This document shows positions 44,128-52,818 of a DNA stretch of 64,000 nucleotides, in pieces (the stretch's first letter is position 1; each line of letters opens with the position of its first letter). Where the stretch lies: positions 1,364,001-1,428,000 of the forward strand of contig NZ_JUHB01000001.1 of NCBI RefSeq assembly GCF_000799565.1, in the 5' to 3' direction. The notes beneath the pieces were generated by a model. It worked only from the letters and a program-made list of their open reading frames with translations. It searched no databases and was not told the origin of the DNA. The stretch is from Cellulophaga sp. Hel_I_12 (lineage in GTDB: Bacteria > Bacteroidota > Bacteroidia > Flavobacteriales > Flavobacteriaceae). The position numbers and the translations under genes are program-made.

Positions 44128-44688
44128 ATGGAATTTCTTCTTCAACCCTGGCCATGGTATGTTTCTGGTCCTTTGATTGCATTTACGATGATTATTTTAG
44201 TTCTTTTTGGCAAAAGCTTTGGCATGTCATCTAACCTAAGAACCCTATGTGCTATTGGTGGTGCAGATAAGTATGCTGATTTTTTTAAGTTCGATTGGAG
44301 GTCCCAAAAATGGAATTTAATCGTAGCAGTAGGTGCTGTATTAGGCGGGTTTATTGCCGTATATTTTTTATCCGATGGTTCGGCAATTGCTTTAAACGAG
44401 CAAACCATTAGCGATTTAAAAGGTTTAGGTTTTCAAAATGTTGGCACAACAATTTTACCCCCAGAAATTTATAGTTGGGATGCAGTATTAAGTGTAAAAG
44501 GAATTGCCATACTTGTTATCGCTGGTTTTCTTGTTGGTTTTGGAACAAGGTATGCCGGAGGTTGCACCTCTGGCCATGCCATTACGGGATTAAGCAACTT
44601 ACAGCTTCCTTCTTTAGTCGCTGTCATTGGTTTCTTTATTGGCGGATTAGTCATGACATTTTTTATTTTACCCCTAATATTTAGTTAA
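44128..44688 (+). CDS. YeeE/YedE family transporter, first half
   Basis: 186 aa with about four hydrophobic helices and the signature GTRYAGGCTSGHAITGLS, whose Cys lies in the sulfur-handling motif of YeeE/YedE (TsuA-like) proteins that carry thiosulfate or other sulfur compounds. It is half the length of a full TsuA; the second half is encoded 1 bp downstream. The two probably assemble into one transporter. Confidence 0.85.
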   Translation: MEFLLQPWPWYVSGPLIAFTMIILVLFGKSFGMSSNLRTLCAIGGADKYADFFKFDWRSQKWNLIVAVGAVLGGFIAVYFLSDGSAIALNEQTISDLKGLGFQNVGTTILPPEIYSWDAVLSVKGIAILVIAGFLVGFGTRYAGGCTSGHAITGLSNLQLPSLVAVIGFFIGGLVMTFFILPLIFS

Positions 44689-44689
44689 A

Positions 44690-45103
44690 ATGAAGGCAAT
44701 AAAATTTTTAATCGTTGGTATGTTTTTTGGAATCGTTTTAGTAAAATCTGAAGCAGTTTCATGGTATAGAATTTATGAAATGTTCAAATTTCAATCCTTC
44801 CACATGTATGGCATCATTGGATCGGCAGTGGCGATCGGTGTTGTATTTTTTTTAATTTCTAAAAAATTGCAATTAAAAAGCATTTCTGGACAAATTATTA
44901 GTCCAGATGAAAAAGAAAAAAACTATAAAGCGAACATTCTGGGTGGTACTATTTTTGGCTTCGGATGGGCTTTGGCAGGGGCTTGCCCAGGTCCTATGTA
45001 TATTTTAGTAGGCACAGGTGTATTTAGCATGCTCATCGTTATTGCCGCTGCTTTATTAGGCACTTTTGTGTATGGACTCCTGAAAAATAAATTACCGCAT
45101 TAA
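44690..45103 (+). CDS. YeeE/YedE (DUF6691-like) transporter, second half
   Basis: 137 aa, four hydrophobic helices, with the matching motif GFGWALAGACPGPMYILVGTG (the Cys being the sulfur-relay residue). Starts 1 bp after the first half-gene and ends in a convergent region with the GH17 gene. Same expected role in uptake of sulfur compounds. Confidence 0.85.
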   Translation: MKAIKFLIVGMFFGIVLVKSEAVSWYRIYEMFKFQSFHMYGIIGSAVAIGVVFFLISKKLQLKSISGQIISPDEKEKNYKANILGGTIFGFGWALAGACPGPMYILVGTGVFSMLIVIAAALLGTFVYGLLKNKLPH

Positions 45104-45264
45104 AGTGCTTGTCAAAAACACGAACATAAGGGGTCAAAAACTCTACAGCTAAAGGCTTGGTCTTCTTTTGTGACCCTAAACAAATAGAAGACCCAACCTA
45201 CTAGGTATCACGAGATAAAATAACCCCTAAAAGTTGAGCAACATTAAATTTTTTTAGTCCAGAC

Positions 45265-46179
45265 TTAAAGGTATTTTATTTTTTCGTTTTTATCCCACAA
45301 ACCCCAGTAAGCTCCAACATCGCCCTCGTCTCCTGTTTTCCAAGACTCGTCAAAAGAAGAAAAATAAAAGGTTTCTATATTCGCCTTTGAGGCCCAAGCT
45401 TGGGTATTTATAAAATACTTCATCGCATTCTCTTCTGAAGAAAATGCACCTCTTAAGCTTCCCCCTTCACTTGGCCAGCCTGTTTCTGTAATGATGACCT
45501 TTTTCCCTTGTGCAGCGTGCACGGCTTGGCCATACATTTGCTGCATGTGCGCTAAGGATCCATCTATATGACAGCCTTCCCAATAGGGGTAGCAATTAGC
45601 TAGTATAACATCACTAAGCGCCACTAATTCTGGATGTACTGAAAATTCATAATAAGCATCTACATAACCCACAGGGATATGGGGAACTGCTTCTTTGACA
45701 CGTTTTATATATTCTAAAAGTTCTTCTAAAGGCAAATCATTTCGATAGAGCACCTCATTTCCTACCGCGGCTATTGTTACACATCCCTCCTTAGCCAATT
45801 GAATTAAACCTTCAATTTCCTTTTCATTATCTTCTTTATCACTGCCCAACCAAGCACCTACTAAGGTTTTCATACCATGTTGATGGGCAATTCGTGGAAT
45901 GTGCTCGTTTCCTTCAACACAAGAAAAAGAGCGTACCCATTGGGTATAGGGTTTAATAATTTCTATTCTTCTCTTCACCTGTTCCACGGTAATGATGTCA
46001 CCTGGCTTTTGCCCATCTTCATACATACTAAAACAAAGGCCATGCATTCCTTTATTTAAAGTTGCTCTCCATAGTTTTTTTAGATCATCTGTGTTGGAGT
46101 AGGTACTAAAATCAATACCTGAATGCTCCTTAAAATCTAAGCCATTGTAGGCATGATATTCCTCGTTTCTATATGACAT
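45265..46179 (-). CDS. GH17 beta-1,3-glucan-active enzyme, no signal peptide
   Basis: 304 aa GH17 TIM barrel. Acid/base glutamate in AAVGNEVLYR and nucleophile in IITETGWPSEGG, both family hallmarks. There is no signal peptide or membrane segment, so it is expected in the cytosol, acting on imported beta-1,3-glucan oligosaccharides as endo-glucanase or transglucosidase. Its sequence is close to the C-terminal half of the next gene, suggesting duplication. Last gene of the minus-strand glucan block. Confidence 0.85.
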   Translation of the reverse strand: MSYRNEEYHAYNGLDFKEHSGIDFSTYSNTDDLKKLWRATLNKGMHGLCFSMYEDGQKPGDIITVEQVKRRIEIIKPYTQWVRSFSCVEGNEHIPRIAHQHGMKTLVGAWLGSDKEDNEKEIEGLIQLAKEGCVTIAAVGNEVLYRNDLPLEELLEYIKRVKEAVPHIPVGYVDAYYEFSVHPELVALSDVILANCYPYWEGCHIDGSLAHMQQMYGQAVHAAQGKKVIITETGWPSEGGSLRGAFSSEENAMKYFINTQAWASKANIETFYFSSFDESWKTGDEGDVGAYWGLWDKNEKIKYL

Positions 46180-46263
46180 TTTTCTAATGTTTTTATTAGT
46201 GTTCCATTCGTTAAACTAACCCAAGGTTAATTCTTTTGCTTTTGTATCAGTAAGCCTATACGT

Positions 46264-48615
46264 TTAACTATACTTGAGTTTTTCGTCCTTATCCCAAATA
46301 CCCCATCGTGCTCCTAGTTCGCCTTCAACCCGTACCTTCCAGGATTCATCAAAAGATGAGAAATGAAAGATTTCTACTCCTTCTTTACTTGCCCATTCTT
46401 GGGTTTGTATAAAGTACTTCATGGCGTTTATAAGGGATGGATGCGCATCTTCATTTGCGTTCCCTTGGCTCGGCCAACCTGTTTCGGCTATAATCACCTT
46501 CTTACCTTTAGACACATACTTAGTTAAGGCGTACATTTCTCTTAAATGTTCTAGGGAACTTTCAATACCAAAGCCTTCCCAGAACGGGTAACAATTGGCT
46601 AAAATAATATCCGTGGCATCTACCAAATTAGGTCTTGTATAATACTCATAATAAGTATCCACATAACCCACTGCAACATCAAAATCTTTAAGCGCTTCTT
46701 TAACTCTATTGATATAACCTATGAGTTCTTCCTCGGATACGTCGCCTCTGAGCAATACTTCGTTACCAACAGCCGCGACATTGACTACCCCTGTCTTGGC
46801 AAGTGCTATCAAGGCATTAATCTCCTTCTCATTGCGCGCTTTATCCTCACTAATCCATGCTCCAGCAATAGAGTTCAAACCCTTTTCATGAGCCACTTTT
46901 GGGATCAACTCATTACCTTCCGTACAGGAGAACGATCTAATCGCATGGGTGTAAGGTGCTATAACCTCCATACGCCGACGTATTTGACTCTCCTTAAGAA
47001 TATCACCGGTATCTTGTCCTTCTACATAGGGACTAAAACAAAGACCACATAACTTACTGTTGAGTTTATCTGCAAACATGACTTTTGCATCTTCTATGGT
47101 TTTATCTGAAAAATCTATCTCTGTATAGGGCGCGAGTTGAATAGTATGATTTAAAACCGAAAGTAAATGACCAGCACCATATGCGGAGGACACTTCTTTC
47201 GCTTTCTTCTTTATTTTTCGTTTTGCTAATTCTACACTTATTTCTACGGCCCGCTCTTCGGTAAGGTTATAATTACGCATAATCCACAGCGCTCCTAATG
47301 TGCCTGCTATTGGTAAGCCTGAGTAAAACAGTCGTATGCCCATAATAGATGCCTCAGAATTTACAGTATCTGGCACAAACCCCACCAAGGTCATAATAGC
47401 GCCTGTTAATAATCCAGCAATGGCAAAACCAAACTTTACCATCCACCAATAAATAGCTCCAAAAACCCCTTCTCTGCGTTTTCCAGTATTTAATTCGTCA
47501 ATATCGATAACATCAGAGGTCATGGACATCATTAGCGTAAACAAACTTCCAATCCCAAAAGAGAAAAAGGGTAAAGCAAATAAAAACATATAGGGTTTGC
47601 CGGGAATAAACAAAAACCAAAGCATCACATAACCCAAAACAGAAATACCTTGAGAAACCATAAAAGCTTTCTTTTTTCCCATGATTTTCGACATTTTTGC
47701 CACAATAGGGATAACCAAAAAAGTAGTGGATAAGGCCCCTATACTCCCTAATAAGGTTGGCCAAAGACCTGCAGCTGCTGCATCCCCATTAAATAAATAA
47801 TAGACGACAATAAAAAATGAAAAACCAGCGACAACATTAAATGCATTGTAGATTAAAAATGTTGAAAAACACAACTTTCTAAATTGCTCTATTTTAAAGG
47901 CTTCTTTAAAGTTTTCTATAATCTGTTTAAAACTTCCTCCAATAGTTTTTAAGGTTAATGGCGTCAAACTTTCATCATTTTTAGTAGACTTACTTTTAAT
48001 AAAAAAAGCAGGCACCATAGCTAAAATTGCAAAAATAACGGCAACCCAAACACCCAAAGTTCTGGTAGTATCTGTTGTGGTTCCGAACCAACTATCATCA
48101 TACATCACCACCCAAAACCAAGGTGCAATGACCCAAGCCCACTGTCCTATCCATTGGGCTATAGCCATAATGTTGGTGCGTTCATGAAAATCATCACTCA
48201 TCTCATAACCCATGGCAACGTAGGGTACGGAAAAGATGGTAAGGCCTAAATAAAAAACCAATGACCATATTAAGAAATAGCTAAAGTTATAACTCACTCC
48301 ATCTACGATATAAATTTGCCACATCAATGAAAAAGAAATTCCCATTATCACCGCTCCTAAAAACACATACTGTCTTCGTCTGCCCCAAATAGACTTTGTA
48401 TTATCGGAAATAAATCCCATAATTGGATCCGTTACGGAATCAAAAATACGCGGAAGAAAAAATAAAATTCCCCACATCCAGGTTGGAAAGGCATAATCTT
48501 GCACCAACACCACCATAAAAATAGCCAGCGCAGCTGGGAACATTTGATTGGAAAGCATCCCTAACCCAAAGGCTATTTTTTGACCCATTGGAACTGAATT
48601 CGAAGTTGTTGCCAT
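46264..48615 (-). CDS. GPH/MFS sugar symporter fused to a GH17 domain
   Basis: 783 aa. Residues 1-455 are a 12-helix glycoside-pentoside-hexuronide:cation symporter (GRRRQYVFLGAVIMGISF loop motif; long hydrophobic helices). After a basic linker (about 456-475) comes a complete GH17 module with acid/base E619 (AAVGNEVLLR) and nucleophile E711 (IIAETGWPSQG). The linker and GH17 part follow the last membrane helix and lack a signal, so the hydrolase likely faces the cytosol beside the transporter exit. Uptake and cleavage of beta-1,3-glucan oligosaccharides would be joined in one chain. The frame is continuous, with no stop at the junction. Confidence 0.85.
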   Translation of the reverse strand: MATTSNSVPMGQKIAFGLGMLSNQMFPAALAIFMVVLVQDYAFPTWMWGILFFLPRIFDSVTDPIMGFISDNTKSIWGRRRQYVFLGAVIMGISFSLMWQIYIVDGVSYNFSYFLIWSLVFYLGLTIFSVPYVAMGYEMSDDFHERTNIMAIAQWIGQWAWVIAPWFWVVMYDDSWFGTTTDTTRTLGVWVAVIFAILAMVPAFFIKSKSTKNDESLTPLTLKTIGGSFKQIIENFKEAFKIEQFRKLCFSTFLIYNAFNVVAGFSFFIVVYYLFNGDAAAAGLWPTLLGSIGALSTTFLVIPIVAKMSKIMGKKKAFMVSQGISVLGYVMLWFLFIPGKPYMFLFALPFFSFGIGSLFTLMMSMTSDVIDIDELNTGKRREGVFGAIYWWMVKFGFAIAGLLTGAIMTLVGFVPDTVNSEASIMGIRLFYSGLPIAGTLGALWIMRNYNLTEERAVEISVELAKRKIKKKAKEVSSAYGAGHLLSVLNHTIQLAPYTEIDFSDKTIEDAKVMFADKLNSKLCGLCFSPYVEGQDTGDILKESQIRRRMEVIAPYTHAIRSFSCTEGNELIPKVAHEKGLNSIAGAWISEDKARNEKEINALIALAKTGVVNVAAVGNEVLLRGDVSEEELIGYINRVKEALKDFDVAVGYVDTYYEYYTRPNLVDATDIILANCYPFWEGFGIESSLEHLREMYALTKYVSKGKKVIIAETGWPSQGNANEDAHPSLINAMKYFIQTQEWASKEGVEIFHFSSFDESWKVRVEGELGARWGIWDKDEKLKYS

Positions 48616-48640
48616 GATTATTTTATTTAGTTGGTTAATT

Positions 48641-50134
48641 TTAGGATTGCGTGATTACAATAGTTTGTATTGCTTGCCCACTTATTTTTAGGTTTAGTGT
48701 TTTATCGTTTAACATTAGCTTAAAATTCTTTGGAAGAGCTCCTTCATTAAAAATAACAACAGCAATAGAGTTATCTGGATTTTTTGCTGCCGTGACCATA
48801 AGGTCATCATCTGAATTTTCAACACCAATCACCACAGCTCCTGGTCTTATATATCTACTAAAGTGGACTAAGGTGTAATACAATGGCGTAAAATAAACTT
48901 CATCTTTATCAGGGTCAACAATGACAGGAGCAACACACCAGTTTTTAAACCAATTAGGGCCACCTTGTTTATCTAGTACCATATTCCAATCAATCCAGCC
49001 ATCGACCCAATTATTAAGACAGCCTATGATATCTCTTGCATAGCGATTTACCGGTGCATATTTGGGATGTAAATATTTATCTTTTTCTGGAGCCCAATCC
49101 CAACCCCAATCGGTTGCTTCTTTTTGCCAATACCAGGAATCATTTTTCCATTTCGGAATTTCGGAATCAACACAGGCTTCGGTTTGAATAAGGTATTTGT
49201 TAGGGGCTTTGTTGTGCGTAAATTGTAATGATTCTGGGAAATAATCGTAGGTACTCGCATACCAATGTATGGCCATACCATTATAATATTTAGAAGAAGC
49301 TTCATCTTTATACATGACACTAGCCCACTTTTCAAGTTCCTCACCTCTATTTTGGTCAAACCCCAATATATTCACGTCATGACCGTCTTTTTCTAGTTTT
49401 GGCCCTAAATAATGTTGTACAAAATGAGTCATTTCTTCTGGTGTATAATGCATACTTTCCCAGTTGCCATCATTTCCTACAGGTTCATTTTCTACTGTAA
49501 ACCCCCAGATATCAATGCCTTCGTTTTTATAAGCAGTACGATATTTAGAAAAGAATAAAGCCCAAGTATCGTAATATTCCGGTAATAACTTTCCACCTCT
49601 CCAATCTTTATTATCCTTCATCCAAGGTGGTGCTGTCCAGGGTGAGGATACTATTTTAAAACCCTCCTTAGAAACTGCCATCGCCTCTTTGATCATCGGG
49701 ATTAAATCATCGCGGTCTTCGTCAATCGAAAAATTATTTAACGCTATATCTCCTTCAACAGGTGCATACGAATAGTTGCCCAGAGAAAAATCACAGGAAT
49801 TCATATGAGTACGCGTCAAGGAATATTTTGCCCCACTTTCACCAAAGTAGGCTTCCAAAATTTTAGCGCTATTTGCTTTACTTAATCGGTTTAATAAAGA
49901 CGCTGATGCCTCCGTAAATGATCCACCAAAGCCAGTTATGGTTTGGTATGTTACCTCTGGCAATAGTGCTATACTTTCCATAGCAGGCTCAGAGTTAATT
50001 TCAGTTAATCTTGTCAGTTGATGCCCACTCGCCGATGTTTCATACACCTCGGCTTTTAAGGGTTCTTGTTTTTCGCTACAACTCATGATTACTAATGCTA
50101 CTAAAAATTGAGAATAAATCTTGGTTGTTTTCAT
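48641..50134 (-). CDS. GH30 family glycosidase lipoprotein
   Basis: 497 aa. Lipoprotein signal (LVALVIMSCSEKQ). GH30 (beta/alpha)8 core plus beta domain: acid/base in FTVENEPVGN and nucleophile in LIQTEACVDSE. Sequences such as GFGGSFTEASASLLN and SSPWTAPPWMK are GH30 marks. GH30 enzymes in laminarin loci are typically beta-1,6-glucanases/glucosidases that remove side branches. Envelope-anchored. Same strand and 25 bp from the symporter gene. Confidence 0.88.
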   Translation of the reverse strand: MKTTKIYSQFLVALVIMSCSEKQEPLKAEVYETSASGHQLTRLTEINSEPAMESIALLPEVTYQTITGFGGSFTEASASLLNRLSKANSAKILEAYFGESGAKYSLTRTHMNSCDFSLGNYSYAPVEGDIALNNFSIDEDRDDLIPMIKEAMAVSKEGFKIVSSPWTAPPWMKDNKDWRGGKLLPEYYDTWALFFSKYRTAYKNEGIDIWGFTVENEPVGNDGNWESMHYTPEEMTHFVQHYLGPKLEKDGHDVNILGFDQNRGEELEKWASVMYKDEASSKYYNGMAIHWYASTYDYFPESLQFTHNKAPNKYLIQTEACVDSEIPKWKNDSWYWQKEATDWGWDWAPEKDKYLHPKYAPVNRYARDIIGCLNNWVDGWIDWNMVLDKQGGPNWFKNWCVAPVIVDPDKDEVYFTPLYYTLVHFSRYIRPGAVVIGVENSDDDLMVTAAKNPDNSIAVVIFNEGALPKNFKLMLNDKTLNLKISGQAIQTIVITQS

Positions 50135-50145
50135 CTGTTCCTGTA

Positions 50146-51438
50146 TTAATCGGCCTTGTTGGCCCCTATCTGGTCTTGTGTTGGTGGCACTAATACATCT
50201 TTCATGACTGCATCCTTATCACCACCATAGGTTTTAGTTATGGGGTTTCCGTTTCTGGTTAAGCCTTCGAAAGTACCTTTATCTACCAAATCCCATAGTG
50301 CAAATTTTGCTTTGCCATCTACGGTCATTAAGCCAAAGTGTTTTTCTGAATTTCCCACATTATCACTTCCTTTCCAAGGCTCATCAAATCCTTCGAAATA
50401 AAAACAAGATAAGCCTGCTTTATTGGTCCATTCGCGCATGTGCTGGTAATAGAGGGCTTCTTTATACTCATCGCAAGCTTTAGACCCATCGGAGCCGTAT
50501 TGATCCGTGGAGACACTTGCCCATCCGGTTTCACCAATATGAATTGGTTTGTCGACGCCAAGACTTTTCATATATTGTTGTACATTTTTAAATTGCAGCT
50601 GAGCATACTCTTTTGCTCTGACCATAGCAGCCTCTATTTTTTCTAAATCCGTCATTTCGTCCTGGCCTTCTGATTTTAACCAAAATTCAGGTTGATAATG
50701 GGTGTCATGCATGGGATAGGTATGCATAGAAATGAAGTCTACCGCATGGATTAATTTAGTCAAATCTTCTACATAGTACTCTTCTCCACCACCTCCCCAA
50801 GAGGCAAAATTATCTGAACTTGTAATCCATAACTCTTTAGAAAGCTTCCCTTCTTTTTTTAAATCCTGTAAATAATTAACCCATTTTAAAATAATCCAAG
50901 GTTCTACATAATAAGTTTCAGCCCATTTTACCATAGCTTCATTACCTACCGCAATTACCTTTACGATATCGGGATACTGATTTGCTAAAGTCACTACTTT
51001 TTCCATCTGGGGAACATTAGCTTCACTTTCTACATTATGGTCTTTTTCTTCATCTGTAAATGCATTTTTACAGTCTATCCAAGCTCCTAACATCACATAC
51101 ATCTCAAAATTAGGATCTTCTTTCTTTAATTCAGAGATTACTTTCAACACATTTTCGGCCTGTGGCTTATGTACTTTATAGGTTCTAATGATTTTAACAC
51201 CCATAGCGGATAGAAGTTTCATATCCTCCTTAAGTTCAGCCAAAGTTGGTTCAATAGCAGGATCCTTATATCTGTACCCTCCATACGACATAGCTAAGTA
51301 GTCTGGATTGCCTAAAATTTCTTTTGCCGTCATTGACTTTTCTTCCTGCATATGCTTCTTCGCCTTTGAATTTTGATTACAAGACATAACAAAAATTGAG
51401 ATAAGTATGGGTATAAAAAAGTAAGTCTTCAACTTCAT
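50146..51438 (-). CDS. GH17-like lipoprotein (beta-1,3-glucanase type)
   Basis: 430 aa. Lipoprotein signal (FIPILISIFVMSCNQN). GH17 core with GNEAMVKW acid/base and HIGETGWASVS nucleophile. A central SSDNFASWGGGG loop and a C-terminal KTYGGDKDAVM stretch are shared with the neighbouring paralogue at 51537. It likely acts at the cell surface or in the periplasm on beta-1,3-glucan. Confidence 0.83.
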   Translation of the reverse strand: MKLKTYFFIPILISIFVMSCNQNSKAKKHMQEEKSMTAKEILGNPDYLAMSYGGYRYKDPAIEPTLAELKEDMKLLSAMGVKIIRTYKVHKPQAENVLKVISELKKEDPNFEMYVMLGAWIDCKNAFTDEEKDHNVESEANVPQMEKVVTLANQYPDIVKVIAVGNEAMVKWAETYYVEPWIILKWVNYLQDLKKEGKLSKELWITSSDNFASWGGGGEEYYVEDLTKLIHAVDFISMHTYPMHDTHYQPEFWLKSEGQDEMTDLEKIEAAMVRAKEYAQLQFKNVQQYMKSLGVDKPIHIGETGWASVSTDQYGSDGSKACDEYKEALYYQHMREWTNKAGLSCFYFEGFDEPWKGSDNVGNSEKHFGLMTVDGKAKFALWDLVDKGTFEGLTRNGNPITKTYGGDKDAVMKDVLVPPTQDQIGANKAD

Positions 51439-51536
51439 GACGCTCGATGTTTTATTATTTTTTTATTTAACTCATGGCTACTTTGTCATCAAATAGGTAA
51501 AACCGAAATCTGACTACATTGGAACAAAAATTATCT

Positions 51537-52757
51537 TTAATGTTTTACGGGTGGCACTAACACATGAGGCATTAAATCCTCTCTATTGCCTTTGTATGTC
51601 TTTGTTATCGGATTTCCATTTCTTGTTAATCCTTTAAAAATACCTTTATCTACCAAATCCCATAGGGGATATTTAGCTTCCCCATTAATTTTGAATAATC
51701 CAAAGTGATTTTCTGAACCGTTTGGATTATGAGCATCCTTCCATTTTTCATTAAATGCTTCAAAATAAAAACATGATATCCCAGCGCTATTGGTCCATTC
51801 TCGCATTAATTTATAATACAAGCCTTGTTTGTACTCATCTGTTGCCTTAGAGCCGTTTTGACCATAAAAATCATTAGATACACTAGCCCAACCCGTTTCA
51901 CCAATATGCACAGGCTTATGGACTCCCAGTCTTTTCATATAATTCACGGTGGCATGGTATTGATTTTTTGAAAATTCTAGTGCGCGCTTCATGGCATTAT
52001 CAATCTTCTCTATTTCAGAAAGGGAATGTTCTTCTTCTGGAATACCCCAAAATTCTGGATTGTAATGGGTGTTATGATAGGGATAGCTATGCACTGAAAT
52101 ATAGTCTACCGCTTTTATTAATTGATTTAAATCTTCACAGTGGTACATAGAATCTCCACCTCCCCATGATGCAAAATCATCGGAGCTTGTAATCCATAAA
52201 TCTTTCGGTAATTTTTTTAGCCTTTTTAGCTCTTGTAAATGATTGACCCATTTCAAAATCACCTTGGGTTGTACAAAATAACTTGTGGCCCACTTTACCA
52301 TGGCTTCATTTCCCACAGCAAGTACTTTAACAATGTCGGGGTAATTATTGGCTAAAGCTACAGCTCTATCAATTTCTGCTGCGTTATTCGGACTTTCTAC
52401 ATCATGATTTGGCATTTGATCGGTCCATGCGTTGAGGCAATCGATCCAAGCACCTAACATAACATACATTTCAAAGTTTGAATCTTCTTGTTTAAGTTCG
52501 CTAATAGCCTTTAGGATATTTGCTGCATGAGGTAAAGGCAGTTGCACGTTATAGGTTCTAATGACCTTGACACCCATGGCGGACAACAATTTCATGTCTT
52601 CTTTTAGCTCGTCAAGTGTTGGTTGAATTTCTCTTGATATTGCCCTATAGCCACCATAGCTTATCGCCAAGTACTCTGAATTTCCTAAAATATCTTTAGC
52701 TGTCACTTCTTTTGTCTTTTGATGCTGAAAAACTTTAATTCTTTCTATTTTGATCAC
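51537..52757 (-). CDS. GH17-like enzyme, paralogue lacking a signal peptide
   Basis: 406 aa, about two-thirds identical by eye to the 50146 lipoprotein over its length (AKDILGNSEYLAISYGGYR; GNEAMVKW; HIGETGWASVS). The open frame begins at a GTG (52757) with an in-frame stop just before it, and no signal peptide or lipobox is seen, unlike its paralogue. Either it is cytosolic or its original start and signal were lost or lie in a damaged stretch. The catalytic residues are intact. Confidence 0.78.
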   Translation of the reverse strand: MIKIERIKVFQHQKTKEVTAKDILGNSEYLAISYGGYRAISREIQPTLDELKEDMKLLSAMGVKVIRTYNVQLPLPHAANILKAISELKQEDSNFEMYVMLGAWIDCLNAWTDQMPNHDVESPNNAAEIDRAVALANNYPDIVKVLAVGNEAMVKWATSYFVQPKVILKWVNHLQELKRLKKLPKDLWITSSDDFASWGGGDSMYHCEDLNQLIKAVDYISVHSYPYHNTHYNPEFWGIPEEEHSLSEIEKIDNAMKRALEFSKNQYHATVNYMKRLGVHKPVHIGETGWASVSNDFYGQNGSKATDEYKQGLYYKLMREWTNSAGISCFYFEAFNEKWKDAHNPNGSENHFGLFKINGEAKYPLWDLVDKGIFKGLTRNGNPITKTYKGNREDLMPHVLVPPVKH

Positions 52758-52818
52758 AGACTATGACCAACATCGTATGTGAATGTTGTGGTAGTGCTGC
52801 GTTTTTTTATTATAAGCT

